From: Lysinibacillus sp. FSL M8-0337
Lineage (GTDB): Bacteria > Bacillota > Bacilli > Bacillales_A > Planococcaceae
DNA length: 64,000 nt
NCBI RefSeq assembly: GCF_038593855.1
Contig: NZ_CP151996.1
Location: 1,798,001 to 1,862,000, forward strand
Direction: 5' to 3'
Position 1 is the stretch's first letter. Every line of letters begins with the position of its first letter. The notes under the pieces are model-generated. The model searched no databases. It was given only the letters and a program-made list of their open reading frames with translations, and had not been told where the DNA came from. Below, in pieces: positions 1-9,385 of this stretch. The position numbers were made by a program, and so were the translations under genes.

Positions 1-546
1 GAGCTTGAAAAGTTAGAAAAAGAAGAGCAAGCGCGTTTAGGTCGTGATCCAATGCTTAACTGGCCATCCATTACACCAACGATTTTACGTGCACCAGTAA
101 AAGGGGATGCGCAAATTAATGTAATCCCTGATCATTGTATGACGACGCTAGATATTCGCACCGTTCCAGCCCAGGATCATGATGAATTATTAGGCAAAAT
201 CGATGCCATTATTCAACGACTCCAAGCAGATGATCCAGACTTTAAAGTGGAGCTTACGGTGCTGGATAATCGCCCAGCAACCGCTACTGCAAAAGAACAG
301 CCAGTTGTCCAGGCTATTTACGAAGCGGTAGCAGAGGTGACGCAAAAAGAGCCGATTTATAACGGAGTGCCAGGTGCTACGGATGGAACCTTCCTCCATG
401 TATATGGTATACCAATCGTCACTATTGGGGCGGGTGACCGTGAACTACCGCATCAAATTGATGAATATGTCGATATTGAAGAGCTTGCAGAAACGACGGC
501 TATTTATCGTTTAGCAGCATTAAAGTTTTTAGCAGGTGATGCATAA
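1..546 (+). CDS. M20-family metallopeptidase/deacylase, C-terminal part
   Basis: The frame is open from base 1, so the gene starts upstream of the window and only the last 181 residues are seen. They cover the dimerisation (lid) domain and the end of the catalytic domain of an ArgE/DapE/CPG2-type M20 zinc hydrolase. Visible family marks are a GVPGATDG stretch and a late His in PHQIDEYVD, the usual place of a metal ligand. Members remove an acyl group or residue from amino acids or short peptides; the substrate cannot be read from this part. The TAA overlaps the ATG of the next gene (TAATG), so it is the visible first member of a tightly packed operon with a peptide importer. Confidence 0.85.
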   Translation, partial: ELEKLEKEEQARLGRDPMLNWPSITPTILRAPVKGDAQINVIPDHCMTTLDIRTVPAQDHDELLGKIDAIIQRLQADDPDFKVELTVLDNRPATATAKEQPVVQAIYEAVAEVTQKEPIYNGVPGATDGTFLHVYGIPIVTIGAGDRELPHQIDEYVDIEELAETTAIYRLAALKFLAGDA

Positions 547-1628
547 TGGTCAAAATCGCAGTTATTCCTGGAGACGGTATTGGTAAGGAAGTGATGGCAG
601 AAGCATTAAAAGTGCTTGCACAACTGCGGCAAGATGAACCATCTTTAGACATTGAAACGAACATTTTTCCGTGGAGCTCGGATTATTATGTGCAGCATGG
701 TTGTATGATGCCAAAAGATGCGCTCACTACATTAAGAAACTATGATGCGATATTATTCGGTGCGATTGGTGATGCGCGTGTACCAGATGATGTTACGATA
801 TGGGAATTTATTATGCCGATTCGTAAACAATTCCAGCAATATGTCAATTTTAGACCAGTCAAATCACTACAGGGCATTGCTTCACCATTGGCGAATAGCA
901 AAGATATCGATATGGTTATTTTCCGTGAAAATACAGAAGGGGAATATTCGAATAGTGGTGGACATATTTATCACAACCAGCCACAGGAAATGGCGATTCA
1001 AAATACGATAATGACACGGCTCGGTGTTGAAAAAATTGTACAAGCCGCGTGTGATTATGCTAATCAAAATGGCAAGTCGAAAATTACCAGTGCAACGAAA
1101 TCAAACGCCATTATCTATGCTATGAAATTTTGGGATGAGATTACGAAAGATGTTGTGGCACAAGCTTCGCCAACTTTAACGTTGGAATCTCTCTATATCG
1201 ATGCATTAGTCGCTTATTTTGTAGAGCGGCCGCAAGATTTTGAAGTAGTAGTGGCATCGAATTTATTCGGCGATATATTATCGGATTTAGGGTCGGCACT
1301 TGTTGGGGGGCTAGGGTTATCTCCTTCGGCAAATTTAAATCCTGAAAAAGCGTTTCCATCAATGTTTGAACCAGTGCACGGTTCTGCACCCAATATTGCA
1401 GGGAAAGGGATTGCCAATCCGATTGCGCAAATTTGGTCACTTGCTTTATTGCTTGGGCATATTGGAAGACCTGATTTAGAAAAGCGAATCGTTGCGGCAA
1501 TTGAAGCAGTGTTAATCGAGGGAGCCGTGCAAACAGCAGATATTGGCGGACAGGCAACAACTACACAGATGGGGGATGCTATTTGTCAGGCGCTTGAAAA
1601 CATTAAACAAACAGCAAGGGGTGTGTAA
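546..1628 (+). CDS. Isocitrate/isopropylmalate dehydrogenase family, D-malate/tartrate dehydrogenase type
   Basis: 360 residues, the usual length for the family. It begins with the IPGDGIGKEV nucleotide-side motif and carries ENTEGEYS, SNLFGDILSDLG (metal-binding Asp residues) and EPVHGSAPNIAGK. The spacing and the WSSDYYVQHGCMMP segment resemble TtuC/DmlA (NAD-dependent D-malate or tartrate oxidative decarboxylase) more than LeuB or Icd; that sub-assignment is recalled from family sequences, not computed. It would oxidise and decarboxylate a beta-hydroxy acid in the cytoplasm. Start ATG overlaps the upstream stop, so translation is probably coupled. Its place beside an SDR and an aldehyde dehydrogenase suggests a carbon-skeleton breakdown route. 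Confidence 0.85.
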   Translation: MVKIAVIPGDGIGKEVMAEALKVLAQLRQDEPSLDIETNIFPWSSDYYVQHGCMMPKDALTTLRNYDAILFGAIGDARVPDDVTIWEFIMPIRKQFQQYVNFRPVKSLQGIASPLANSKDIDMVIFRENTEGEYSNSGGHIYHNQPQEMAIQNTIMTRLGVEKIVQAACDYANQNGKSKITSATKSNAIIYAMKFWDEITKDVVAQASPTLTLESLYIDALVAYFVERPQDFEVVVASNLFGDILSDLGSALVGGLGLSPSANLNPEKAFPSMFEPVHGSAPNIAGKGIANPIAQIWSLALLLGHIGRPDLEKRIVAAIEAVLIEGAVQTADIGGQATTTQMGDAICQALENIKQTARGV

Positions 1629-1629
1629 G

Positions 1630-2376
1630 ATGGCAGTTACACAGCAAGTGATCATTGTAACAGGTGCTGGGGGAGGAATGGGGAAGGCGATCATAGAAGA
1701 CCAACTTGACCGAGGACATATTGTGATAGGTCTTGATTTATCGGTTACTTCACTCGCACATCTAGCGCAACAATCTTTGCAAACATATGAAGTCAATGTT
1801 TTGCAAGAAGATAGCATACAAGCCATTGTCCATGAAGTTTACGTCAAGTATGGACGAATTGATGGCTTGGTCAATGCATTAGGCATTGCACAGGCTGCGA
1901 CGCCGATTGAGCAAGTAACAATGGATGATTGGAATCGACTAATGGACGTAAATGTGAAAAGTCTGTTTATTACAACAAAGGCCATTGTGCCGTATATGAA
2001 GAAGCGCAAAAAAGGGTCGATTGTGACCATTGCATCGATTTCTGCGGTGCGTCCTCGTCCCGGTTTGCAGGCGTATATTGCTTCTAAAGGAGCGGCGGAA
2101 AGCTTTTCACGTGGGCTGGCAATTGAGCTTGCCTCCCATCAAATTCGGGTCAATACTATTCATCCAGGACCAGCAGACACGCAAATGCTAGCACAGTTTA
2201 CTGCACATAATGCAGATGCTGAACATGCAAAGCACAATGTTTTTATACAATCAGTGCCACTTGGACGTTTAGTCGCTCCATCTGATATTGCAGGTGCCGT
2301 AAGTTACCTACTATCAGATGTAGCATGTATGGTAACAGGGACAACGTTACATGTAGACGGAGGCCGTGGCTTATAG
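1630..2376 (+). CDS. Short-chain dehydrogenase/reductase (SDR)
   Basis: 248 residues from the ATG one base after the previous stop, with AAGGGG just upstream. A longer in-frame start at 1543 lies inside the previous gene and is not needed. Classical SDR marks are TGAGGGMGKAI (NAD(P) binding), an NALG motif, the Ser of ASISAVRPR and the YIASKGA catalytic Tyr/Lys pair, followed by the HPGPADTQM loop. It should reversibly oxidise an alcohol or hydroxy acid. Between the D-malate-type dehydrogenase and the aldehyde dehydrogenase it would fit as the step that makes or removes a carbonyl. Confidence 0.87.
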   Translation: MAVTQQVIIVTGAGGGMGKAIIEDQLDRGHIVIGLDLSVTSLAHLAQQSLQTYEVNVLQEDSIQAIVHEVYVKYGRIDGLVNALGIAQAATPIEQVTMDDWNRLMDVNVKSLFITTKAIVPYMKKRKKGSIVTIASISAVRPRPGLQAYIASKGAAESFSRGLAIELASHQIRVNTIHPGPADTQMLAQFTAHNADAEHAKHNVFIQSVPLGRLVAPSDIAGAVSYLLSDVACMVTGTTLHVDGGRGL

Positions 2377-2386
2377 GAGGAGTACG

Positions 2387-3841
2387 ATGCAAATTATACC
2401 GATGCTAATAAATGGAAAGTGGGTACAAGGAGACGGTCAGGCGTTTATAGATGTGGTCAATCCTTCTACTGGTGAAGTACTTGCGCAACTAACAAATGCT
2501 AGTAAGGCACAGGTAAACGAGGCGGTACAAGCAGCGCGTATTGCTTTTGAAAGTGAAGAGTGGCGCCAAGTGAAAGCTTTTGAGCGTGGTCAATTATTAC
2601 TCGAACTAGCACAGTATATTCGCATGCATGCTGAAGAATGGAGTTTGCTAGAATGTCGGGATGTTGGAAAGCCCTTAACACAAGCACGTGCCGATGTTGA
2701 AGCAGCAGCACGTTACTTTGAGTTTTACGGTGGGGCTGCCGATAAACTGATGGGAGACACGATCCCTATCGAAGACGGTATATTAAATGCTGTCGTGCTA
2801 GAGCCTGTAGGGATTACCGTCCATATTGTACCGTGGAATTATCCTTTACAAATTACGGCAAGAAGCGTTGCCGCAGCAATTGCAACAGGAAATGCAGTCA
2901 TTGTCAAAAGTGCGGAAGATACCCCATTGACAACGCATGCTATGACACAATGGTTTGCCCGAAAATTCCCAAAAGGGATTTTCCAACATATTACGGGATT
3001 AGGTCGTGAGGTAGGCCCGCTGTTAACGAGGCATCCTGATATTAATCATATTACATTTACTGGTTCTGTTGCTACGGGTATAGAAGTGATGAAAGCCGCA
3101 GCCCAAAACATCGTACCTGTCACATTAGAACTCGGTGGAAAGTCCCCGAATATTGTGTTTGCGGATGCACCAATGGAACAGGCATTAGAAGGCGTAGTCC
3201 GTGCCATTATTCAAAATGCGGGGCAAACATGCTCTGCTGGTGCGCGCTTACTAATTGAAGAAGATGCAAAAGCGTTGTTTATCAAGCGGTTAGTTGACAG
3301 GTTTCAAACTTTAAAGATTGGCCCGGGGGAAGCGGATGTCGATATGGGCCCATTATTAAATGAACGGCAATATGTAAAGATTTCCTCACTGTTGCAACAA
3401 GCAAAAGAGGATGGTTATGTGATCACAGGTGGTGACACGCTAACAATTAAAGGCTATGAAAAAGGTTACTATATCCAACCAACGATTCTCGATGGCGTAG
3501 ATGCCGACGCTGAACTGGCGCAGGAGGAAATTTTCGGACCGGTGTTAACTATATTGACATTTTCAACAGTGGAGGAAGCAATTACCTTAGCCAATGGTAC
3601 GGATTATGGATTAGTAGCTGGTGTTTGGTCTAAAGATTTAGACACGGCTCATTATGTCGCTAGCCGAGTGAAGGCAGGACAAGTATTTGTCAATAATTAT
3701 GGCGCAGCAGGTGGGATTCAAATGCCGTTTGGTGGTTATAAAAAGAGCGGAATTGGTCGTGAAAAAGGCTTTGTGGCACTAAGAAATTATACCCAAATGA
3801 AAAATATTGCGATACGCTATGCAACACCTGAGCGTACGTGA
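2387..3841 (+). CDS. NAD(P)-dependent aldehyde dehydrogenase
   Basis: 484 residues. ATG 2387 is chosen because AGGAGG sits at 2375-2380; an upstream in-frame start would precede this site. The aldehyde dehydrogenase superfamily signature is complete: VPWNYPL, FTGSVATG (cofactor loop), LELGGKSPN with the general-base Glu, and the nucleophile Cys at about residue 282 in NAGQTCSAG, then EEIFGPVL. It resembles the betaine-aldehyde/gamma-aminobutyraldehyde group, but substrate is not fixed by motifs. Its final TGA overlaps a possible GTG of the transporter ATPase gene. Confidence 0.9.
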   Translation: MQIIPMLINGKWVQGDGQAFIDVVNPSTGEVLAQLTNASKAQVNEAVQAARIAFESEEWRQVKAFERGQLLLELAQYIRMHAEEWSLLECRDVGKPLTQARADVEAAARYFEFYGGAADKLMGDTIPIEDGILNAVVLEPVGITVHIVPWNYPLQITARSVAAAIATGNAVIVKSAEDTPLTTHAMTQWFARKFPKGIFQHITGLGREVGPLLTRHPDINHITFTGSVATGIEVMKAAAQNIVPVTLELGGKSPNIVFADAPMEQALEGVVRAIIQNAGQTCSAGARLLIEEDAKALFIKRLVDRFQTLKIGPGEADVDMGPLLNERQYVKISSLLQQAKEDGYVITGGDTLTIKGYEKGYYIQPTILDGVDADAELAQEEIFGPVLTILTFSTVEEAITLANGTDYGLVAGVWSKDLDTAHYVASRVKAGQVFVNNYGAAGGIQMPFGGYKKSGIGREKGFVALRNYTQMKNIAIRYATPERT

Positions 3842-3855
3842 ACAGGGGGGAGCAA

Positions 3856-4884
3856 GTGGAACAAGCACAAGACAAGCAAGTGTTATTGGAAGTAAAGCAA
3901 TTACACGTCCAATTTCATTTAAAAAATGGGAAAAAGGCAAAAGTAGTCGATGATGTAAGCTTTGTTATTTATAAAGGTGAGACGGTAGCCCTTGTAGGAG
4001 AATCAGGCAGTGGCAAGAGTATGACATCGCTGTCAATCATGCGCTTGCTTCCGATGCCTCCTGGAGAAATATCCGCCGGTTCCATTACATTAAACGATAA
4101 AAATCTACTCGCTATGAATAATAAAGAAATGAGTAAGATTCGAGGCAATGAAGTGAGCATGATTTTTCAAGAACCGATGACATCACTTGACCCCGTTTTT
4201 ACCATTGGCAATCAAATGATGGAAGCGATTCGTAGGCATCAAAAAATATCTGCAAAACAAGCGAAAGAAAAGTCACTACAACTATTAAAAGAAGTGGGTA
4301 TCGCCAATGCAGAAAAGGTTCTCACTGAATACCCGCATCAGTTATCGGGTGGCATGCGACAACGTGTGATGATTGCTATTGCAATGTCCAATAATCCTCA
4401 ACTATTGATTGCAGATGAGCCGACAACGGCATTGGATGTTACGGTGCAAGCACAAATTTTAACGTTAATGATGAAGCTGAAAAAAGAACAGCAATCAGCC
4501 ATTTTGTTTATTACACATGATATGAGTGTTGTTGCTGAAACCGCAGATCGCGTCATGGTGATGTATGCTGGGCAAATTGTGGAGCAAGCGCCTGTTCGTG
4601 CGTTATTTCTCGAACCGAAACATCCCTATACAATTGCCTTATTAAAAACGATGCCTACCTTAGAAACTGATATAAAAAGGTTACCATCTATCCCAGGCAC
4701 TGTACCACCTGCCTATGCATTACCAGAAGGCTGTCGTTTTGCACCACGTTGTCCATTTGTGATGGAGCATTGCCGTCATGTTTTACCAGAAGTTACGTTG
4801 TTGCAGCATCAACATCTTGTAAGGTGTCATTTATACACGGAGGAAGGGGCATTGGTAAATGACGGACAAAGAAGTATTACTTGA
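3856..4884 (+). CDS. Peptide ABC importer ATPase, DppD/OppD type
   Basis: 342 residues from GTG 3856, preceded by AGGGGGG; an in-frame GTG at 3838 overlaps the upstream stop and has no ribosome site. It has Walker A (GESGSGKS), Q-loop (FQEPMTSLDP), the ABC signature LSGGMRQR, Walker B (LLIADEPTTALD) and the C-terminal oligopeptide extension with the CRFAPRCPF cysteines that can bind an iron-sulphur cluster in this subfamily. It powers the importer made with the genes at 4859, 6856, 8432 and 9386. Confidence 0.93.
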   Translation: MEQAQDKQVLLEVKQLHVQFHLKNGKKAKVVDDVSFVIYKGETVALVGESGSGKSMTSLSIMRLLPMPPGEISAGSITLNDKNLLAMNNKEMSKIRGNEVSMIFQEPMTSLDPVFTIGNQMMEAIRRHQKISAKQAKEKSLQLLKEVGIANAEKVLTEYPHQLSGGMRQRVMIAIAMSNNPQLLIADEPTTALDVTVQAQILTLMMKLKKEQQSAILFITHDMSVVAETADRVMVMYAGQIVEQAPVRALFLEPKHPYTIALLKTMPTLETDIKRLPSIPGTVPPAYALPEGCRFAPRCPFVMEHCRHVLPEVTLLQHQHLVRCHLYTEEGALVNDGQRSIT

Positions 4885-5836
4885 AATTCATCATTTAAAA
4901 GCTTATTTTCCTGTGAAACGTAAGTCTATGAAAGAAGCAAAAAAAGTCGTTAAGGCTGTTGATGATATTTCAATTGACATCTTCCGAGGGGAGACACTTG
5001 GTATCGTTGGGGAATCAGGGTCTGGAAAGTCAACATTTGGGCGCGCGATATTAAAGCTTGTTGAACCGACAGCTGGAGAAATTTTGTATAAAGGCCAAGC
5101 CATTCATCATTTGAAGGGGAGCGAATTGCAAAAATATCGCAACCAAATGCAAATGATTTTTCAAGATCCCTTTGCATCGTTAAATCCACGCATGCGTATA
5201 GGCGCCATTATTGACGAACCAATGGCTTTACAACTGCCTTTAACGAAAGAGCAGCGTAAAAAACGGGTCAGAGAACTATTACAAAAGGTTGGTTTACCGG
5301 AAGATGCTATGCACAAATTTCCCCATGAATTTTCAGGTGGGCAAAGACAACGAATAGGCATTGCCCGAGCACTTGCCATCAATCCGGAGTTTATCATAGC
5401 AGATGAGCCAGTTTCTGCTTTAGATGTGTCCATACAATCACAAGTATTAAACTTGATGATGGATTTACAGGATGAATTTCAATTAACGTATTTATTTATT
5501 TCCCATGATTTAAGTGTTGTCAAACATATTAGCGATCGTGTTGCAGTGCTGTATTTAGGAAGGATTGTGGAAGTAGGCACCAAAAAAGAATTGTATGCAC
5601 ATCCACTTCATCCATATACACAAGCATTACTTTCTGCGATTCCTGTTGTGAATTTTGATGAACCGAAGCAATTAGTCCCATTACAGGGGGAACTACCAAG
5701 CCCGATGAATCCACCGATTGGTTGCGTGTTTCATACGCGCTGTCCGTTTGTCATGGAGCAATGTCGGCTAGCACGGCCTCCATTGCAACAAAAAAATGAG
5801 CATCAGCAAGTAGCGTGCTTTTTATATGAAAAATAA
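4859..5836 (+). CDS. Peptide ABC importer ATPase, DppF/OppF type
   Basis: 325 residues; ATG overlaps the end of the partner ATPase by 26 bases, with GGAGGAAGG at 4839. Walker A GESGSGKST, FQDPFASLNPR Q-loop, FSGGQRQRIGIARAL signature and IADEPVSALD Walker B are intact, and the C-terminal CVFHTRCPF segment marks the oligopeptide-transporter branch. It pairs with the preceding ATPase to drive one heterodimeric importer. Order D-F before the peptidase and permeases departs from the common A-B-C-D-F order. Confidence 0.93.
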   Translation: MTDKEVLLEIHHLKAYFPVKRKSMKEAKKVVKAVDDISIDIFRGETLGIVGESGSGKSTFGRAILKLVEPTAGEILYKGQAIHHLKGSELQKYRNQMQMIFQDPFASLNPRMRIGAIIDEPMALQLPLTKEQRKKRVRELLQKVGLPEDAMHKFPHEFSGGQRQRIGIARALAINPEFIIADEPVSALDVSIQSQVLNLMMDLQDEFQLTYLFISHDLSVVKHISDRVAVLYLGRIVEVGTKKELYAHPLHPYTQALLSAIPVVNFDEPKQLVPLQGELPSPMNPPIGCVFHTRCPFVMEQCRLARPPLQQKNEHQQVACFLYEK

Positions 5837-5872
5837 TCAGAATATTCAATTTTTAAAAAAGGGGGTGGGTTA

Positions 5873-6859
5873 ATGTTTGGCAATATTACCGATGTACCAG
5901 GCGTGAAAGTAGGACATGCGGAAGATAGAGGAGGCATCACGGGATGCTCCGTTATTTTAGTGGAAGACGGTGCTGTTTGTGGTGTCGACGTGCGAGGCTC
6001 TGCACCAGGCACACGTGAAACAGATGCATTGGATCCTATTAATGAAATTCAACAAGTGCATGGCATTTGTTTAGCGGGCGGCAGTGCATTTGGTTTGGAT
6101 GCCGCAACAGGTGTCATGCATTACTTAGAAGAACAAGGTGTAGGGGTAGATGCAGGTGTTACCAAAATACCAATTGTACCTAGTGCGGTATTATTTGATT
6201 TATTTATTGGTGACGCACATATAAGACCATCAGCTCAGATGGGGTATGAAGCAGCGAGAAATGCCAAGATTGGTGCTTTTGTAAATGGCAATATAGGCGC
6301 AGGCTATGGTGCAACAGTTGGCAAATTAGCAGGTCCACAATTTTGTATGAAAGGGGGTTTAGGCAGTAGTTCGCTTGTAGGGAAGGATGGGCTTATCGTA
6401 GGGGCTATGGTAGCGGTCAATGCAGTAGGCGATGTAAAGGACCCTACTACTCGAACAACGATTGCTGGGGCGCGTAACCGAGCAACAGGGCAATGGCTGG
6501 ATAGTTGTTCCCATTTAGAAGAGCATGGTCAATCGCAGGCACTCGCGGGTACCAATACGACCATTGGCGTTGTTGCGATGAATGCAAAGTTAACAAAGGC
6601 AGAGGCGAAAAAAATCGCCCAACTAGCACAAAATGCCTTAGCACGTACGATTTATCCTGTCCATACAATGCTAGATGGCGATACGATTTTTGTTTTAGGC
6701 ACAGGACAGCAAACCTACCCAGTGGACTATATTGGACATTTAGCAACAAAGGTCGTGGAGGAAGCGATTATTGCTGGTGTTAAAGGTGCTACTCAATTAG
6801 AGGATGTAGCAAGTTATACAAGTATACAACAACAGAATAAAGGGGGAGAAATACTTTGA
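5873..6859 (+). CDS. P1-family (DmpA-type) aminopeptidase/esterase
   Basis: 328 residues, with a strong AAGGGGGTG site 36 bases after the ATPase stop. It begins with the family pattern ITDVPGVKVGHAED, has AGGSAFGLDAATG, a GNIGAGYGATVGK loop (about residues 139-151) and GGLGSSS at 161-167, where the autocleavage nucleophile of the N-terminal-nucleophile peptidases DmpA/BapA falls. Known members are D-/L-aminopeptidases, some of which cleave beta-peptides that ordinary peptidases do not attack. Being embedded in a peptide importer operon, it probably processes the imported compound in the cytoplasm. The self-cleavage is inferred from the family. Confidence 0.85.
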   Translation: MFGNITDVPGVKVGHAEDRGGITGCSVILVEDGAVCGVDVRGSAPGTRETDALDPINEIQQVHGICLAGGSAFGLDAATGVMHYLEEQGVGVDAGVTKIPIVPSAVLFDLFIGDAHIRPSAQMGYEAARNAKIGAFVNGNIGAGYGATVGKLAGPQFCMKGGLGSSSLVGKDGLIVGAMVAVNAVGDVKDPTTRTTIAGARNRATGQWLDSCSHLEEHGQSQALAGTNTTIGVVAMNAKLTKAEAKKIAQLAQNALARTIYPVHTMLDGDTIFVLGTGQQTYPVDYIGHLATKVVEEAIIAGVKGATQLEDVASYTSIQQQNKGGEIL

Positions 6860-8415
6860 AGCAGAGTAGAAATTGGGTTTTCCTAATGTTGTTACTGCTT
6901 TTAGGGGTGATGATTAGCGCATGTTCAAATGATAATGACAAAAAAGATACAAATAAAGTACCTACAAATGCGCAAGTAACAACAGATACACCGCAAGAAA
7001 TTGTAGTCCGCATTAATGACGACCCGGATTTTTTAGATCCTCATAAAGCAACAGCATCGATTTCCTATCAGATGATTCTTAATATTTTCGAAGGATTGAT
7101 AGCACCCGAAACAGATGGTTCCTTAAAAGAGGGACTTGCCGAAAGCTATGAAATTTCACAGGATGGTTTAACTTATACGTTTAAAATTCGTTCAGGTGTG
7201 AAATTTCATAATGGCGAGGATTTAACAATAGAAGATATTCAATATTCGTTTGATCGCTTAATGGGCAAAAATGGTGGCGAAAAAATGTCGAATAACTTTG
7301 ATAATGTAGCATCTACCGAAGCCCCAGATACGACGACTTTTGTCATTAAGTTAAAAGAACCGAATTCTAATTTCCTCTATTCCCTGACTGCTCGCCAAGC
7401 AGCCATTATACCGAAAAGTAATGATGGCAAGCACAATGAAAACCCAATTGGGACTGGTCCTTTTGCATATGTAAAATATGCCCCAGGCTCAAATTTAGTG
7501 TTGAAAAAGAATGAAAGCTATTGGAAAGAAGGCTTGCCTTACTTAGATAAAGTAACTTTTGCGTTCCAATCCGATGATCAAGCAGCCATTATGAGCTTAA
7601 TGGCAAATGAAGTAGATTTAACAAGTGTCCCTTGGCAACGCGTAAATGAGGTGGAAAATAGCCATCATTTATCGCATCAAAACAATAACTCTTCTTTAAT
7701 TGTCACATTTAATGAAACGAAAGCACCGTTTGATAATATCAAAGTGCGTCAGGCCATGAACTATGCCATCAGTAAAGCGGATATTATTGATTCCGTATTT
7801 GCTGGTTATGCTGTACCACTTGGCTCGAACATGAGTCCAGCAATGGGAGACTATCAAAAGAAAGGGTTAGAAGATAAGTACAAACTTGATGTGGCAAAGG
7901 CCAAGGCATTATTAGCTGAAGCAGGTTACCCAGACGGCTTTAAAACCAAAATTACTGTATCTTCTCATAACGATATTTATTCCAATATAGCGCAAATTGT
8001 TGCCGCTAACCTTAAAGAAATTGGTGTAGATGTAGAGATTGAAGTGGTGGAATGGGGGATTTGGCTTGATCGTGTGTACTTTGGTCGCGACTATACAATG
8101 ACGACGATTGATTTAACAGGTCGTGCCTCTGCCTATGAAATTCTAAATGACTATATTTCTACCAATGAGAGTGAAAACTTCTTCTTATTTAAGAATGAGG
8201 AATACGACAACATCATGGCTGACGTTTTAAAGGAAACAGACACAGCAAAGCAAATTGCTTATTACCAACGTGCACAAGAAATTTTAGCGGAGCAGGCAGT
8301 GTCGGTTTATGTAGCGGATTACCAAATCGTATGGGGTTCTGACAAGCAAATAACAGGGCTAAAGAGCTATCCATTCTGGTTCCATGATATGTCCGAGGTA
8401 AAATTCTCAAACTAG
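6856..8415 (+). CDS. Peptide ABC importer substrate-binding lipoprotein (DppA/OppA, SBP family 5)
   Basis: 519 residues. The TTG start overlaps the upstream TGA (TTGA) and follows AGGGGGAGA. A lipoprotein signal peptide ends in the lipobox ISAC (Cys 23), after a hydrophobic core of leucines, so the protein is anchored outside the membrane. Family 5 marks are DPDFLDPHKAT near the N-terminus, FKIRSGVKFHNGEDLT and the central GTGPF motif. It captures the transported ligand and hands it to the permeases that follow. The whole importer, with one binding protein, two permeases and two ATPases, is in this operon. Confidence 0.92.
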   Translation: MKQSRNWVFLMLLLLLGVMISACSNDNDKKDTNKVPTNAQVTTDTPQEIVVRINDDPDFLDPHKATASISYQMILNIFEGLIAPETDGSLKEGLAESYEISQDGLTYTFKIRSGVKFHNGEDLTIEDIQYSFDRLMGKNGGEKMSNNFDNVASTEAPDTTTFVIKLKEPNSNFLYSLTARQAAIIPKSNDGKHNENPIGTGPFAYVKYAPGSNLVLKKNESYWKEGLPYLDKVTFAFQSDDQAAIMSLMANEVDLTSVPWQRVNEVENSHHLSHQNNNSSLIVTFNETKAPFDNIKVRQAMNYAISKADIIDSVFAGYAVPLGSNMSPAMGDYQKKGLEDKYKLDVAKAKALLAEAGYPDGFKTKITVSSHNDIYSNIAQIVAANLKEIGVDVEIEVVEWGIWLDRVYFGRDYTMTTIDLTGRASAYEILNDYISTNESENFFLFKNEEYDNIMADVLKETDTAKQIAYYQRAQEILAEQAVSVYVADYQIVWGSDKQITGLKSYPFWFHDMSEVKFSN

Positions 8416-8431
8416 AAAGAGATGATTGCAA

Positions 8432-9373
8432 ATGATGTATATGATACGTCGATTCATCCTGTTAATGACAACGATTCTTCTAGTGTCGATGATTACATTT
8501 GGTGTTTTTCAAATTTTGCCTGGGGATCCTGTTCGAACAATGTTAGGAACAGAAGCAGATCCTACACAAATTGAAAACTTGCGGTCTGAGCTTGGTTTGG
8601 ACCGCCCCCTTTATGAACAATACACTGATTGGATAAAGGGATTATTGACTGGCGAATTAGGCCATTCCATTCGTTTCTCCATGCCTGTAAAAGACTTATT
8701 ATTGGATAGACTGCCTGTTACGATGTCGTTAGCTGTCCTGACATTAACCATTGTATTAATGGTTTCCTTGCCACTTGGCATGTTTGCTGCGAGACGCCAA
8801 AATAAGCTGAGCGATGTATCCTTATCGACATTGACACAAATTGGGATGGCGGTGCCTTCATTTTGGCTCGGGATGATGCTAATTTTATATGTGGGCATGC
8901 AGTTTAGTTTTTTAAAAATTAGTGGCTATATTCCGTGGTCACAAAGTGTTGCCGGGGCGTTAAGTACGCTTATTCTGCCGGCGTTAACTATCGCTATACC
9001 TCAAATTGCTGTCAACTTCCGTTACGTGCGTACGGCCATTTTAGAACAAATGCAACTTGATTATGTACGGACAATTCGCAGTAAGGGGATGTCGGAACGG
9101 AATGTGATGTATAAGCATGTGTTAAAAAATGCCATGATTCCGATTTTGACCGTTTTTGGTTTGATAATGGCAGAAGTTGTGGCAGGTACGATTATTGTAG
9201 AGCAAGTATTTTCATTGCCAGGTGTTGGACAGCTATTGATTACAGCGATTAGTAATCGCGATTTCCCACTAGTGCAAGGCATCGTGATGTATATTACGGT
9301 AGCCGTTGTTGTTATTAATTTTATCGTCGATATTTTATATTCTGTTTTAGATCCAAGAATCCGATTACGATGA
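8432..9373 (+). CDS. Peptide ABC importer permease, DppB/OppB type
   Basis: 313 residues from ATG 8432; TTG 8426 and ATG 8435 are alternatives, and the purine-rich AGAAAGAGA upstream fits 8432 best. It has an N-terminal membrane helix, a periplasmic-side loop with DPTQIENLRSELGLD, further helices, and the EAA-type cytoplasmic loop (YVRTIRSKGMSERNV) that contacts the ATPases. The end RIRLR is typical of the B subunit. It forms the channel with the gene that follows. Confidence 0.92.
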   Translation: MMYMIRRFILLMTTILLVSMITFGVFQILPGDPVRTMLGTEADPTQIENLRSELGLDRPLYEQYTDWIKGLLTGELGHSIRFSMPVKDLLLDRLPVTMSLAVLTLTIVLMVSLPLGMFAARRQNKLSDVSLSTLTQIGMAVPSFWLGMMLILYVGMQFSFLKISGYIPWSQSVAGALSTLILPALTIAIPQIAVNFRYVRTAILEQMQLDYVRTIRSKGMSERNVMYKHVLKNAMIPILTVFGLIMAEVVAGTIIVEQVFSLPGVGQLLITAISNRDFPLVQGIVMYITVAVVVINFIVDILYSVLDPRIRLR

Positions 9374-9385
9374 GAGGTGGATGCA

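Noticed and set aside
1141-1560. Long reverse-strand ORFs inside the malate-type dehydrogenase gene
   Set aside because: They lie fully inside a well-supported gene, lack ribosome sites and resemble no protein family; shadow frames of this type were left out throughout.
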